Part shown: one piece after another, positions 1 to 11,140 of the stretch
Numbering within the stretch: the first letter of the stretch is position 1
Layout of the letters: the number at the start of each line of letters is the position of its first letter
Origin: Zantedeschia hybrid cultivar
Taxonomy: Eukaryota; Streptophyta; Magnoliopsida; Alismatales; Araceae
Assembly (NCBI GenBank): GCA_030544215.1
Contig: JARZZO010000002.1
Coordinates: 63,696,150 to 63,760,149 of the forward strand
Length of the DNA stretch: 64,000 nucleotides
Direction of reading: 5' to 3'
Notes under the pieces: model-generated
Told to the model about the DNA's origin: nothing
Seen by the model: only the letters and a program-made list of their open reading frames with translations
The model's database searches: none
Made by a program: the position numbers and the translations under genes

Positions 1-413
1 TGGTATGGCAGAAATAGAGATTGTCTTCTCATACTGCGTCGAGCAGAAGAGCAAGCTTTTCCACTTCCTTACCGAGTCGGGAGGACATCGTCATCATCGT
101 CTCGGTCGTAGCCCTTGATGGGACATTATTGTACCACTAGTGTGGTACCAAGGGTTTATTCGTCATTGGCGACTCTGATATCCTCCCCAGGTAAGGATAT
201 GGGAAAACTCGATCTCTGCCTTTAGCAGGCCGAGAGAGTCCTCCCCCCGCTGGGGAACAAATATGTGGCTTTATGAGCCTATGCACTCGCGCACGAGCAT
301 TATTGGCTTTTCTTGGCGCAAATGGCTTTTACGCGTTATCCCCCGACGGGTTGCCAGATCATTTTTGTCTTTAAGATATATATTGGGCTTCACGGCACCG
401 GTTTGTGTTGCTG
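1..413 (-). other. Copy A 3' non-coding region after integrase
   Basis: This follows the integrase stop. It aligns by eye with copy B at about 28860-29080: both carry a CCCCAG(C/T)GGGGGGA block, a segment reading ATCGAGTTTTCCCA, and an ACGACCGAGACGA block followed by GTCCTCCCGACTCG. The shared non-coding sequence shows that A and B are relatives, not merely members of the same lineage. No gene is seen here. Confidence 0.7.
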
Positions 414-1070
414 CTATCGCTCGGGTTGATCGTGCGCCGGAGCGTAATACAACTTCGTATGTCGGCCGTTCAGTGGTGGGAAGGCCAAATTCCCTTTTTC
501 ATCCACCAGCCTATAAGCACCGCCCTCGTAGACTCTGCTTACTATGAATGGTCCAACCCAGTTTGGTTTGAACTTATTTTTAGGCCGAGAGGCCATGACA
601 TCCTTATGCTTAACCATTACAAGGTCCCCCTTTTTGAAGGTTCTTTCTTTCACCAATTTGTCGAATGCACGAGACATTCGAGCTTGGTATATTTGCAGAT
701 GCTGATATGCTTGCAATCTCTCGCCTTCGAGGTCTGATAGTTCCTCATAGCGCCTTTGAGTCTCGCTCATGTCGCCTTCCTGCACCCCATAATGCAGGGC
801 GACCCTATAAGATGCGAGTTCTATCTCTATTGGGATTACGGCTTCTACTCCATAAACTAAAGAGTATGGGGAGCATCCCGTTGAGGTTTTATAGACGGTA
901 CGGTAGGCCCATAATGCTTCATGCATCTTCTCGTCCCAATCCCGCTTTCGCCCTCCACTGATCTTCACCAGAAACTTGCACAGGGTTTTATTGAAAGCTT
1001 TTGCCATCCCATTGGCTTGGGGATAATATACTGAAGACGCATTCCAATCTATATGAAATTTAGCCGTCAT
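414..1070 (-). pseudogene. Copy A integrase, C-terminal part
   Basis: A 218-residue open segment continues the integrase catalytic core. It reads YYPQANGMAKAFNKTL, the block that normally holds the third catalytic carboxylate (the E of the D,D-E triad, in a consensus like NGxAEAxN). Here that residue is K (codon at 999-1001), whereas copy B keeps E at the same place. The rest is the integrase C-terminal region, with the familiar GCSPYSLVYG and KGDLVMVK blocks and a closing GPFIV-RVYEGGAYRL segment. An in-frame stop at about 1080-1082 separates it from the upstream part; copy B has a glutamine codon there. The integrase would therefore be dead on two counts. The family is certain; loss of activity is inferred. 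Confidence 0.85.
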
Positions 1071-1082
1071 CTTGTATATTGT

Positions 1083-2186
1083 CTAATTTTTGAATGGCGT
1101 GCCATTATCTGATGTGATCCGACTGGGAGTTCCAAACCGGTATATGATATTATGCCTGACGAAGCGTGATACCGTCTCGCCGGTCACTTCTTTCAAAGGA
1201 ATGGCTTCTGCCCAACGAGGAAAATATTCTGTTGCTGCAAGAATATATTTACACCCTCGAGATGACGGTGTTAATGGACCCACAACATCCATTCCCCAAT
1301 GGGCGAAAGGCCATGTCGGGGTTGTCGGGTGCAGGTGATTGGGAGGTCGCCTAGGAATGGGTCTATAGGCTTGGCATTGGGGGCAGCTTTTCGCCATTTT
1401 CTTGCAATCTGCGAACATGGTTGGCCAATAGAAGCCTTTAGTTTTGATGTTGATCTTCATTTTTGCGCCTGACTGATGAGCTCCGCACATCCCGACATGA
1501 ACTTCTTTCATTATTTTGCGGGACTCTTTCGGAGAAAGACACCGGAACAGAACCGCATTTTTGTCTTGAGGGACAAGGCGATATAGTACGCCATCTATCA
1601 GCTGGTATGAAGTTGCCCTCCGCAACAGCTGGATTCTTTCGGCTTTGCTATCAGGGAGCCAACCATTCTTTATTTTGATGATAGGAACACGCCAATCATC
1701 TTCTTCTTGGATATTATGGTCTTCCGGTGTATTGATCTCAAACACTGTCAGACCATCTTCTTCATTTAATGAGGCGGGGAAGAGTCTCCTATCCCTCACA
1801 ACTATTTCAGCTTCTCCTTCGGGAGGCAATTTCAGCGTTGCAACCAATTTAGCTAATGCATCGGCCTGGGCATTCTGGCATCTTCTGATATGTTCTATGG
1901 TGAAGGTATAGAACTTTTCGCTTAGCCGGACAGCCGCCGCATGATAAGCTATTAATTCGGTCTTTCTGACCTCGAATATGCCGAGAATTTGTCGGATGAC
2001 CAACAGGGAATCTCCGTATACCTGGATACATCTGACACCTATTTCCAAGGCAATTTCCAGCCCTACAATCAGAGCTTCATATTCCGCTTCATTATTGGTT
2101 AGGGATTCCATCAGGGCACATGAGTGGTGCAATATCCCTCCTTCTTGGGTGACTAGGACCAAACCAGCTCCCGCTCTTATGGTCAA
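1083..2186 (-). pseudogene. Copy A archaeal-type RNase H plus integrase N-terminal half
   Basis: This is a 367-residue open segment. Residues about 1-120 are a second RNase H domain (NNEAEYEALIVGLEIAL, then VYGDSLLV, then QADALAKL), which degrades RNA in RNA-DNA hybrids. Its position after the first RNase H marks the Tat lineage. Residues about 225-275 are the integrase HHCC zinc-binding domain (EVHVGMCGAHQSG ... SCPQCQ). The catalytic core then begins, with the first aspartate in WGMDVVGP and the second in ITSDNGTPF at the end. The frame stops just after this, where copy B reads through. Upstream the frame connects, after a break, with 2250-2468. Confidence 0.88.
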
Positions 2187-2249
2187 TGTGCCATCCGGCT
2201 TTATAATGGTTCTCGAGGCCCCATCGAAATATAGCTGCCATGTCTTTAC

Positions 2250-2468
2250 TTATGCCTGCTGCACATCCAATATCTTCTGTACAGGCAAGACTTCTTCGTC
2301 AGGCAATTCATTATTCAGAGGGGAAGTTTCAGGAATCGGGTGTGCCGCCAGGAACTCGGCCATACCCTGTCCTTTTATCGCCCTCTGAGGAACAAAAGTA
2401 ATATCAAACTCCATGAGGAGTAATCCCCATTTTCCTAGCCTCACAAACAACACAGGTTGGCGAAGCAA
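2250..2468 (-). pseudogene. Copy A linker between the two RNase H domains
   Basis: A 72-residue piece with QPVLFVRLGKWGLLLMEFDI followed by FVPQRAIKGQGMAEFLAAHP. This is the end of the first RNase H domain and the tether to the archaeal-type RNase H. Copy B has the same text at about 26530-26680. Frame breaks lie on both sides. Confidence 0.75.
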
Positions 2469-2473
2469 GAATT

Positions 2474-2893
2474 TCAGCGGATCAAACCGCGATATGAGTT
2501 TGATTCATGTGCCAGCAAATAATGCCTCAACTTCTTTGTGGCGAATATAAGTGCTAAGCACATCTTCTCTGTTGGAGTATACCGGTGCTCAGGACCCACC
2601 AACATCCTACTGAGGTAATAGAGTGGTTGCTCTTTTCCATCCTCATTTTCCTGCGCCAATAAAGCTCCCAAAGAAGCATCTAAAGCTGCAATATAGAGTA
2701 TGAGTGGTTTACCCTTTATGGGTGCCCCCAACACTGGCGGTTCGAGGAGATATTCTTTTATATCATCTAGTGCTTTTTGGCATTCTTCGTCCCAAATAAA
2801 TGGGGCTCCTTTCTTCGTTAATTTTGAGAAGGGCCTGCACCTTCCGGATAGGTTGGAGATAAATCTCTTGATATAAGCCAACCTGCCTTGCAA
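2474..2893 (-). pseudogene. Copy A RT thumb/connection and first RNase H
   Basis: A 139-residue piece. GRLAYIKRFISNLSGRCRPF is the RT thumb region seen in all Ty3/gypsy polymerases. It is followed by FIWDEECQKALDDIK and then the RNase H-like block (GALLAQENEDGKEQPLYYLS, KMCLALIFATKKLRHYLLAH). The first RNase H of Tat elements is often degenerate. The segment is separated from the RT core at 2908-4968 by a short break. Confidence 0.85.
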
Positions 2894-2907
2894 GGATCTA
2901 AGCTCAA

Positions 2908-4968
2908 TTAGAGTCCTGGGAGGGGCAGCTCCCTATATCTGACTATAAAGCCCAAAAATTTCCCGCTAGAGACGCCAAAAGCGCACTTCATGGGATTCAT
3001 TTTGAGCTGATATTGACGAAGCCTTTCGAAGACTTTACGTAAGTCCCCGAGGTGGTCGTCTTTCTTTGCAAATTTTACGACGACGTCATCAACATAGCAT
3101 TCGACCAGATTATGCAGCATTTCATCAAATATTTTGGTCATGGCCCTTTGGTATGTAGCACCGGCATTTTTCAAACCGAAGGGCATCCTTTTGTAGTTGA
3201 ATATTCCTTTCGGAGTGCGAAAGGTTGTATGATTTTTATCTTTGAGGGCCATTCTAATCTGATTATAGCCCGATGACCCGTCCATGAAAGACAAGGCTTC
3301 ATATCCTGTGGTGACATCCACCATAGTCTCGGTTATCGGCAATGGAAAGTCATCTTTCGGACATGCCTTATTTAGGTCGCGGAAGTCAATGCAGACTTGG
3401 ACCTGGCCATTCTTTTTCTTCACCGACACAATATTTGCCAGCCATATTGGGTATATGCATTCTTCGATGAAGTCAACTTCTCGCATCTTGTCAACCTCGA
3501 CATTCACCATGATTTCCAATTCAAGGCGCATTCGTCTCTGAGTTTGTTTTATTGGCTTGACTTCAGGGAGAATTGATAGTTCATGCTCCGCCACTGAAGG
3601 GTCCAGGCCAGGCATTTCCTTATAATTCCAAGCGAAACAATCTTTGAACTCTATCAAGAGTTCAGTGTACGCCTGTCTTTCCTTATTGCTCAGGAGGGCG
3701 CTGAGGAAAACCGGGCGAGGGTCTTCTGGTTTGTCGAGATTAATCTCCACCAGTTCGTCGACCGTGGCTTGTCCTCCATCCTCCATTTCTCGAGGAGCTG
3801 GCTGAAAATCGATGAAGTCCTCATCTTCATCTATATCGGCCGAATAGGCTTCATGCCATTCGTCTGCATTTTCATGCAGGCCTTGGGAGATCGCATCAGC
3901 AGCTCCCGAAGGTCCTCTTTGCTTTTTCATGTTGATATCATGACCTTCGTTTGTGTTTTGGGGAGGCCTTGCCGGACATTGTTCCCATTCACAAGTAGAA
4001 TTTGTTTCAGCTGGGACTATCTCGATAGACGGAGGGATTTCTTCATTTCCATCTCCCGAACTGTCAAATCTGATATGACCAATTGGTTCCTCTACCCCTG
4101 ATGGTAAACTTACCATATGAACTGCATATAGGGTAGGAGACCCATGGCATCGCCTATACCCAAGGCCTCTTCTATCTTGATTGGATGATTGCCCCCTGGC
4201 TTCTGCAGGATACCATAATTCTCGAAAGAATTTATTCCTGGCTGCACTTTGCCTTTCTGGGATGTTTTGATGTTTGCACATTTGTTTCATATATTGGGGC
4301 ATATCGTCCATTTCTTGGACTGCTTCTTCAACTTCCGGCCGGACATTTTCATGTCCAAAACCGTCTTCAGGAGAACTCTCTGGCACGAGATCTCCCTTAT
4401 AAAATATGATGCGCCGCCCATCTTTGTGACGGACTGTGACGGTTTTCAATTCTTCTACCGTGTGGACTTCCCTTGGGAATATAGGCTTTGTAAGGCCGGG
4501 AGGTAGGTGTATGCTAGCATCTATTTCTTTGCTAATAGTATTAGCCTCCAAATTGATGGCTGGCCTACCAAATTTAGCCGACTTTCGACGAGACTGGCCG
4601 GGCTCCATTCCTTGCCGGAATCTAGCAGCTTTGGCCTCATTAATTGTAATTCCGCCCTCCTCATCGAAAGACTTATCGGCTATCTTATTCCCCTTACGAC
4701 GGCTTTCGCCGGTCGTGGGGTCTGAGGCCTTATCAAAATATAATTGTGCATCCGCCAGATGGCAGTCATATGCCTTGAATGGCTCCAAATCGGCAAATAT
4801 CCGGTGTTGCTCACCGTCTTTTGTATATTTGAGGCATTGGTGGAGAGTCGAAGGCACCACCCAATTTCTATGTAACCAAGGCCTACCAAGTAATGCCTTG
4901 AAGGAGGTATTGGAGTCGACTATGAGAAAAGACACTTGGGTCACCCAGTCGTCCAAACATAACTCCAC
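2908..4968 (-). pseudogene. Copy A protease tail and reverse transcriptase core
   Basis: The longest open frame of the window (686 residues). The start holds the end of the aspartic protease (FKALLGRPWLHRNWVVPSTL), followed by a long spacer of low similarity with acidic stretches. The RT palm begins with VDKMREVDFIEECIYPIWLA and continues through VCIDFRDLNKACPKDDFPLP. The catalytic YVDD motif is at 3085-3096. The RT copies element RNA into DNA in the cytoplasmic capsid. All RT core motifs checked are intact. The first methionine is not a biological start, because the protein is an internal part of a Gag-Pol polyprotein. Confidence 0.92.
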
Positions 4969-4969
4969 A

Positions 4970-5224
4970 TCAACTCGACCAAGGGTCCGCCTCTTGGTTG
5001 AATCCCGATATCGTTATGCCTTGCACCTTCTTCATATATGGGGTGAGGTATAACGCTTGAAATGTTTTGAGGGGCAGTATGTTTACTGCAGAGCCTGAGT
5101 CTACCAATATTCGATCGACCTCTCGGCCATTGATTTTGCCCCGCATATATAGTGGTCTATTGTGACATGGCGACGATAACAGCATATCATCATCGGTAAA
5201 AGCTACCGTAGCCTCATGTTTCAT
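4970..5224 (-). pseudogene. Copy A aspartic protease
   Basis: An 84-residue piece containing LYMRGKINGREVDRILVDSGS. The DSGS active-site codons lie at 5090-5101. Retroviral-type proteases act as dimers with one such aspartate per subunit and cut the Gag-Pol polyprotein. The sequence continues, after a frameshift near 4969, into LLGRPWLH in the next segment. Copy B has lost the active-site motif at the same place. Confidence 0.88.
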
Positions 5225-5717
5225 ATGCCTGAGCCCTTATTTCGGTCATATAGACCTCATATGTTTCGGGATTTTGTAGGGCAGTAATCAAGGCCTCCCT
5301 TAGTTCCTTACTCAAGGCTATTGCTTCCCATATGCTGAGGGATGCTGGCATTCTTTTCATATTTTGTAACACTTTTCGATCTGCCCTAGCTCTGGCTTGT
5401 TCGATAGGAGGCATTATTTCTGCCATGCTATGAAGGGTCTCCTTCAAGGCTTTTGACTGCTCCCCAGAAGTCGGGGATTCTCCTGTTTGCACTTCCCCTT
5501 TTGTAGGATCAATTTGTGCTTCTTCAGCAAATAATTCCGCCAAGGCCTCGACTCCTTCCGCGAGATTAGGCTGAGCCGAAGGGTTTGTTCCTTCTTGTTC
5601 TTTGGTGGATTGAGCATTTTCTGCTTGCTGAGAGTGTTCTTCTTCATCGTAAGAAGGGCAGAAGCGAATATTACCCTGGATTTCTGGCTCCGGAATTGGC
5701 CCTGGGGTTTCTCCCAT
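5214..5717 (-). pseudogene. Copy A Gag-protease spacer
   Basis: A 167-residue acidic, glutamate- and glutamine-rich piece with no recognisable fold. It ends in a helix-like segment reading ALKETLHSMAEIMPP, then RADRKVLQNMKRMP. Copy B has the same block at 23520-23640. It lies between the nucleocapsid part and the protease. Function unknown. Confidence 0.7.
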
Positions 5718-5735
5718 GAAGTAGATTATTTTGTC

Positions 5736-6992
5736 TTAATTCGGCTGACTTTTATTTTGGCCATTATTGCGGTCTCGACCTCGGCCTCGGCCTCTATTCT
5801 GATTCCTCCGGTTCCCCTTTCTTTGGTAGGTAGCCAAAGGAGTCCCGGTTTCTGGTGAAGCATGTCTCGCTTCGCCATCTGAGATATCTTGAAGTTGAGC
5901 CGACACTACATGACAGGCACGATATTGTTGTTCTACTTTTTCCATTGTTAACCCTTCATCCCAGAATAAGCTAACATCGTCCGGGATGGAGAGCTCATCC
6001 TCACTAGCCTTCCGCATACGACCCTGAAGGTCTAACAGCCATGCTCTGAGGCGAGCTCGCCGATTAAGCTCTTCCCATGGAATATATTGACCCAGAGGGA
6101 CATCCTCTGTTGGCCGATTTGACTGATATTCTTCCAATTCATCGATGATTTTCTGCAGCCTTTGAAGTAGTGAGATTTTGTCCTCAAACATATTTATGGC
6201 ATTAGCAAGTATTTCTTGCTTCTTTAGCCTTCTCTTCTCACTTCTCTTCTTATTCTTTTCTTGTTTCTTCCTCCTTACTGCCTCTTGAATGAAGCTGGGT
6301 TGGGCCGGCATTTCTGGAAGTGGGTCGAAATGGACCACAACTTTTCCTTTTGTTGTATGTGTTTGCAAGGATTTGGCCATTTTAGGCTTCTTTTTCTTCT
6401 TCGCCTTAGTCCACGGACTTTCTGGCTGATCGTGGTCAAGGGTGGCTTTAACAGCTTGCTCGACTATCGAACCTGGCAACATTTGATATTCGCCGAATAT
6501 TTCCTTCGCGGACTTTTTGGAGGAACCCACCTCCGGATTTTCTTGTTGACATTTTATGTCCAACATTTGTATCCTTCTGGCTATCGCTGCCACAGTATCA
6601 ATGGCGCGAAAAGTGGGCGGCCTATCAAGTGCCATTCCCTTATACATAGTTTCTGTGACGTCCTTCATGTTGGAGGAGAACTTATGGATCATATTCACAA
6701 AATAATTAGTTACATGAGGTTGTGGGGGATCAACCAGATACTTCCCCATATTTATTTGTCCTTCTTGGATTAATTTTTCTATTTCATCCTTGAGGACGAA
6801 GCAATGCTCCGTTCGGTGCCCAAGGGCACGATGGTAGTGACAGAAATTAGGATCATCTGTCATATACATCTCTTCCTCCCTTCTTGGCTTTGGAAGAATG
6901 ATGACTTTCTTTTTCATACAAAGTCGGAAGAGTTCCCGAACTTTGTCTTTGGGGAACGAATAGGACTTTGCACGCCTTTCCCTCAAAGTCAA
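5736..6992 (-). pseudogene. Copy A Gag, second zinc-knuckle module and basic tail
   Basis: A 418-residue piece. Residues 51-64 form a variant zinc knuckle, C51-x2-H54-x4-H59-x4-C64 (FCHYHRALGHRTEHC), preceded by KSYSFPKDKVRELF and followed by KDEIEKLIQEG and PPQPH. The same roughly 100-residue arrangement occurs once already in the preceding segment (7311-8342), so Gag carries a tandem module duplication. A strongly basic helix-like stretch with many KK, KR and RR pairs follows, then an arginine/glycine-rich end (GRGRGRDRN), both expected of a nucleic-acid-binding nucleocapsid. The methionine used here is only the first in an open stretch; the frame upstream (6993-7310) is interrupted. Confidence 0.82.
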
Positions 6993-7310
6993 GGAGTTTC
7001 TGAAGTGTATTCCAGCCTCTTTATCGACTATTCGCCTGGCTTGACGCCCTTTTTCGGCTATTCTTACGCTTTCATGACTCCTTCTATAAGATGTTGTTTC
7101 TTCTTAGCGATATGTTTCTATGTCCTCTCTAGGAAACATACTTTGCTTGCCTCTTTTTCTCGAAGGACGATCAGAATCCGATTCCAGCCCCTCAGAAGAG
7201 AAGAATCTGTCAACCTTGTTGAACGACAGAGTTTCTGAAAGCTGTCTGGAGAGTCCCTCCATCATCTGGGTGAGCTCCTCCTGTTGGCATGAGAGTCGTG
7301 TCAGGCTTGT

Positions 7311-8342
7311 CTAGATTCCTTCCAATGCCGCAATGACTGAGTCCCCAGGGGGAGGAGTTGCTGGGGTATATATTGGTGTTGCCTCATGCTCTGGAGAGGG
7401 CTTCACCGCTTCTTCGGGATGATACCCGGATGAGCTCTCGCTCATATAGATGACATTAACAGCAAATGCCTGCTTATTTCTTTGGTGAGGCTGAGGAGGG
7501 TTTACCAAATGCTTACCCATCTCCACCGCGCCTTCACAGATAAGTTTTTCTATTTCGTCTTTGCAGACATAACAGTCTTCTACGACATGCCCCAGCATGC
7601 GATGATATGGGCAATAATTCGGCTCATTAACCCTGCCTGCCTCAGCCGGCTTTTTGGGCTCAAGGAGCGACAGGAGTTTTGCCCGCAGACATGTTTCGAA
7701 CAATTTTCTTGTATGCTCGCGGGTGAAAGAGTACGGCTTTTTCATTCTTTCGGCGAGAGAAGAAACTGGCGCCTTCCCTTCCCTTTTTTTACTAGCTGCT
7801 GGGGTGCTGAGGCCTCTCCTGGCATCATTCCTTTCTGGAGCTGGAGAAAAGTCAACCGTATTTATTTCTTTAACCGGAGCGCCTCGCTCCCTCGGTGCTT
7901 TTCTTTTATTCGGAAGTATAGTGGGATAATCGGCGAAGAACATTTCAATCTCCGTCACGATATTATTGAGTTGATCGAAGTTTCTGACATTGGCTCCGAT
8001 CAGTTTCTCATTTATCTCGGGTTTCAAACCCCTTTTGCACAATCTCACTGCGTCCTCATGGACGGGTGGATTGTCGCACCTCATGCTGAGGTTCCGCCAT
8101 TTCTTAATATAATCCACGGCGGACTCATTCTTTCCTTGTTTAAGTGTCACTAATTCAGTAATAGTGACCTTCCGCTCCGATACTTTTAAGCGATCAAGGA
8201 ACTTTTTCTGCATCTCTTCCCAGCTACTTATAGAGTTGGGCTTCAGCTTGGCATACCACTGGAATGCCGTGCCGGTGAGGGAAGTCGAGAAGAACCTCAA
8301 GAGGTATGCCTCCTCGGTTGCCAGTTCTCCCAGGTCACTCAT
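7311..8342 (-). pseudogene. Copy A Gag, capsid and first zinc-knuckle module
   Basis: A 343-residue piece. Residues about 1-130 match the plant retrotransposon Gag capsid family (LLRFFSTSLTGTAFQWYAKL, WEEMQKKFLDRL, QGKNESAVDYIKKWRNLSM). Residues 244-257 form the variant knuckle C-x2-H-x4-H-x4-C (YCPYHRMLGHVVEDC), preceded by KPYSFTREHTRKLF and followed by KDEIEKLICEG and NPPQPH. The canonical retroviral knuckle is C-x2-C-x4-H-x4-C; here the second ligand is H in both modules and in copy B. Gag assembles the virus-like particle and packages RNA. Confidence 0.88.
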
Positions 8343-8350
8343 ATAATGGG

Positions 8351-8752
8351 TTATATGCTCTTGGGCTGAGCCCTCCCATCATATCTTGTGACTTTAGGGC
8401 GTTTATTATGGTCCGCTGGAAGCTTTTTGAACATGTGACGAACCGGAAATGGCACTTTATATAAATCAAACGTGCTTATCCCTTCGTCTTGTTCGGCCAT
8501 CTTGGCCTCAACAATTTGCTCAATCAAGTGCTTTTGCGATGCTGTCGCATCTTCTGCCGATGCACGTGATTGTTGAGCATTATAATTGGGCTCTTCAGCC
8601 CTGTCTTCCTGGATCTCCTCAGGACTGAAGTTGACCTCAACAACTGGGGGTCCCGCTGGTGCAGGAATAGTCCTGGGTGGAGGTAGATTTATTGGAGGAG
8701 CGGGGGCCACCCTTTGTTGTTCCTCTATTTTCTGTATCAGGCCATACAGCAA
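8351..8752 (-). pseudogene. Copy A Gag, pre-capsid segment
   Basis: A 133-residue piece: proline-rich start, then LIEQIVEAKMAEQDEGIS, YKVPFPVRHMFKKLPAD and VTRYDG. This is the usual lead-in to the plant Gag capsid domain. Copy B has the same region at 20330-20490. A short frame break at 8343-8350 separates it from the capsid part. Confidence 0.82.
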
Positions 8753-8794
8753 AGCCTTTAATTGTTAGTTTTCCTGCCTAATTTCATCAATAGT

Positions 8795-9478
8795 CTAAGG
8801 TTGTGGTTGTTCTTGCGGCAGCTGTGCAACTCCAGGCTCTTGGGCATTAGCTGCACCTTCATTGTTTTGAGATGGCTCTGCCCCCTGGCCTACTTGGCCC
8901 AACAGGCGCATGGCTTGCTCCATTTGGCGGGTAATTGGCCCGCCTCTTTGCGTCATCCCAGCAACATTGCTCAGCTCTTCTGATTGAGAAGGCTGTCGGT
9001 TTGTGCTAGAAGTATAGCAAGTATATATTTGGATGCCATCATCCGTCATCCGGGTAGTCCTCTTCTTCCTCTGCGCTGGTCGTACTAGAACGCCGAGTCT
9101 TTCGAAGACAGAAACCCATTTTTGGGCAGGCTCTTGCGCCTCGTAGGTATTCTTCTTCCCTCGACTCCGTTTAGGATGAAGCCGAGTTGTTGGATGAGTT
9201 ATTTCCCTTACCGGCTCTACAGGCTTGGGAGGTTGTTGCTCTGCTAGGGTGGCCCTAGCCTTGCGTATTTCGCGGGCTTCCTTCTTGGTCACCCACATTT
9301 TCTTAAGGCGGGGCGCATGCCCCTCCCTGTATTTGCCCCCATTTTGGGGAATAGTATCATCCCGTGCTCGGGGTGCAATATTGCCCCCAGCATGTTGGGG
9401 TGTAGCAGACGCATGCCGATGAACAGCGGCTTTTTGCATCCTCCTTTTCTTCTTAAAGGTTGCCACCCCCCACCTCAA
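8795..9478 (-). pseudogene. Copy A Gag, N-terminal part
   Basis: A 227-residue piece. The second methionine (at about 9439) begins MQKAAVHRH and leads into a part shared with copy B (RLKKMWVTKKEAREIRKARA; later VFERLGVLV, YTCYTSSTNRQPS and GPITRQMEQ). The first 13 residues, from 9478, read across the junction with the opposite-strand LTR-like segment and are probably not native Gag. Function of this N-terminal part is unknown. Confidence 0.75.
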
Positions 9479-11130
9479 AGAACTCCGGTGCCACCCCCCA
9501 CCTCAAAGTTCCCCGGTGGGTACCCCCACCGGTTAAGACTTTCAAAGCCTATAAATATCCCCCCAAGGGGTAAGAAACACTATATGCCCATCTTGGCCCA
9601 AAAATTCCTAGGGGAAACTCTGTGCATTTAAAAAACCAAATCCGGTGCTCTTGCCCGGGTTTGCTGCGTTTGGAGGAGATATTTTTTCGGATGGCTCTCT
9701 TCCTAAGGTTTATTCCTAAAGGGAAGCTCTGCCGAATTTATATTATAAAATCGTCATTTTATAAGACGGGATTATGCCGAAATGATGAATGAAATACTAA
9801 TATTGTTCTTTGAGCATATATGTGTGCATGTGTGTTCATGAATCTATTACTTAAGTAACATTATGTTATTATATTTTCACATACATAATTAAATTATTAA
9901 TTAGTTCGACTAATTAAAATACATAAAATATATAATTAAATATTCTAAAATATCATTGGCCTCATCCTATACATAACTAATCTTAAACTCATAATCAAAA
10001 CTCAATAATGAAACATTGAGACATAAAATAATATACTTAAGTTATAAAATGACTTAAATACCTCTCATGTTTAATTAATTAATAAAATCTATAAAAATTA
10101 TTTAAAATCAGTAAAATAAATATAAAAATCAGAAAAATTCTGTAAAAACCAGTAATACTCAGTAAAAATCAGAAAACTAAATCCGGAAATTACATAAACC
10201 AAAAAATATGACTTAAATATCCTTCATATATCCAATTAATTAATAAAAATCAGTAAAATTAATATAAAAACCAGTAAAAAACAGAGAACCAAATCTGAAA
10301 ACATATAAAATTCCCGAAATGACTAAAATGCCCCTAGAACTTAATACAAATTACAAAAATACCCCCATCCATGATAAAAATCTATAAAAATTACAGAAAA
10401 TTCTTAAAAAATATCAAAACCTCCCCTATGCCCAAAATACCCTCCAAACCTCAATAAAATGGGTAAAATTACCAAAATACCCTCAGTATGATAAAAATAA
10501 TAAAAATCTCATAAAAATATAAAAATAGACTCCAAGTCTAATAAACCCGATTTAAGGTAAAATGATCAAAATACCCTTACAATCCAAACACACTTGAAAT
10601 AACTCTAAAATACCTCCTAAGGTTTTGAAACCTTCCTAAATCACTAAAACTCATTTCACACACTAAAGTGACCATAATACTCCTATACTCTCCAACTTGG
10701 CATAATTACAAAAATATCCTTATGGGTCTAAAATACTTGGAATCAATCTAGATAACTCGGAGTCAATCCAAAATCTCTTAAAAAGTCCCCCAATCAATTA
10801 TAAACCCATCCTAAACTTAAGTGAGGCCAAGAGCTTAACCTAAAATATATCTTCATATGCATGCGCTGCCTGTAGTAGTAGTGTTGCATGTTATAAGGGC
10901 ATCAACAGACGGTTAATCAAGGGTTGTCAAGCGGTTGTTTGACGTAATTAACACTGATTGAGGTCAGTAGAGAGAGGTCATATACTCGGATCTTCGCCTG
11001 ATCCGAAGTCTCGGACTCCCTGAGGGCTAATCCTAAGCTCTGATAGTCCAATAAATAAAACCGACCTATATTTCTCCAGATAAAAACAAAAAGACCCAAA
11101 ATGACAAGGATTTTTTAAATAATCCAATAG
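9460..11130 (+). mobile_element. LTR-like segment, plus orientation, truncated at both ends
   Basis: Four features read as an LTR on the plus strand. A GC-rich block contains a CCGGTGGG/CCCACCGG inverted repeat (about 9510-9533). A TATA box (TATAAATA, 9550-9557) is followed by a long AT-rich middle. The last part (about 10895-11125) closely follows the 3' ends of the copy B LTRs and the solo LTR at 43748 (GACGGTTAATCAAGGGTTG, then GACGTAATTAACACTGAT, then CTCCCTGAGGGCTAATCCTA). The canonical TG start and TCTCACA end are absent. It abuts copy A gag head to head and copy D on the right. The AT-rich middle does not resemble the other LTRs, so this is a related but different LTR type. Confidence 0.6.
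9464..9515. repeat. Tandem pair of 28-bp GC-rich units
   Basis: TGCCACCCCCCACCTCAAAG occurs twice, 28 bp apart (9464 and 9492), each followed by (A/T)(A/T)C and a CCGG step. Comparable GGTGCC/CCACC repeats precede the TATA box in the other LTRs of this window, so this is probably part of a U3 region. Confidence 0.6.
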
Positions 11131-11140
11131 GAGAGACAAC

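Larger units (their letters stand above)
1..9478 (-). mobile_element. Ty3/gypsy Tat-lineage LTR retrotransposon, copy A (internal region)
   Basis: On the minus strand the order is gag, protease, reverse transcriptase, RNase H, a second (archaeal-type) RNase H, integrase, then a 3' non-coding stretch. Two successive RNase H-like regions together with a DSGS protease are characteristic of the plant Tat lineage of Ty3/gypsy. The reading frame is broken by stops and frameshifts into about eleven pieces, but these are much longer than in copy B (17386-33141), so copy A looks younger. The 3' LTR would lie beyond the left edge. The 5' LTR and leader are missing: gag stops at a junction near 9460 with an LTR-like segment in the opposite orientation. 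Domain order is seen directly; the lineage is inferred from known family architecture. Confidence 0.9.
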
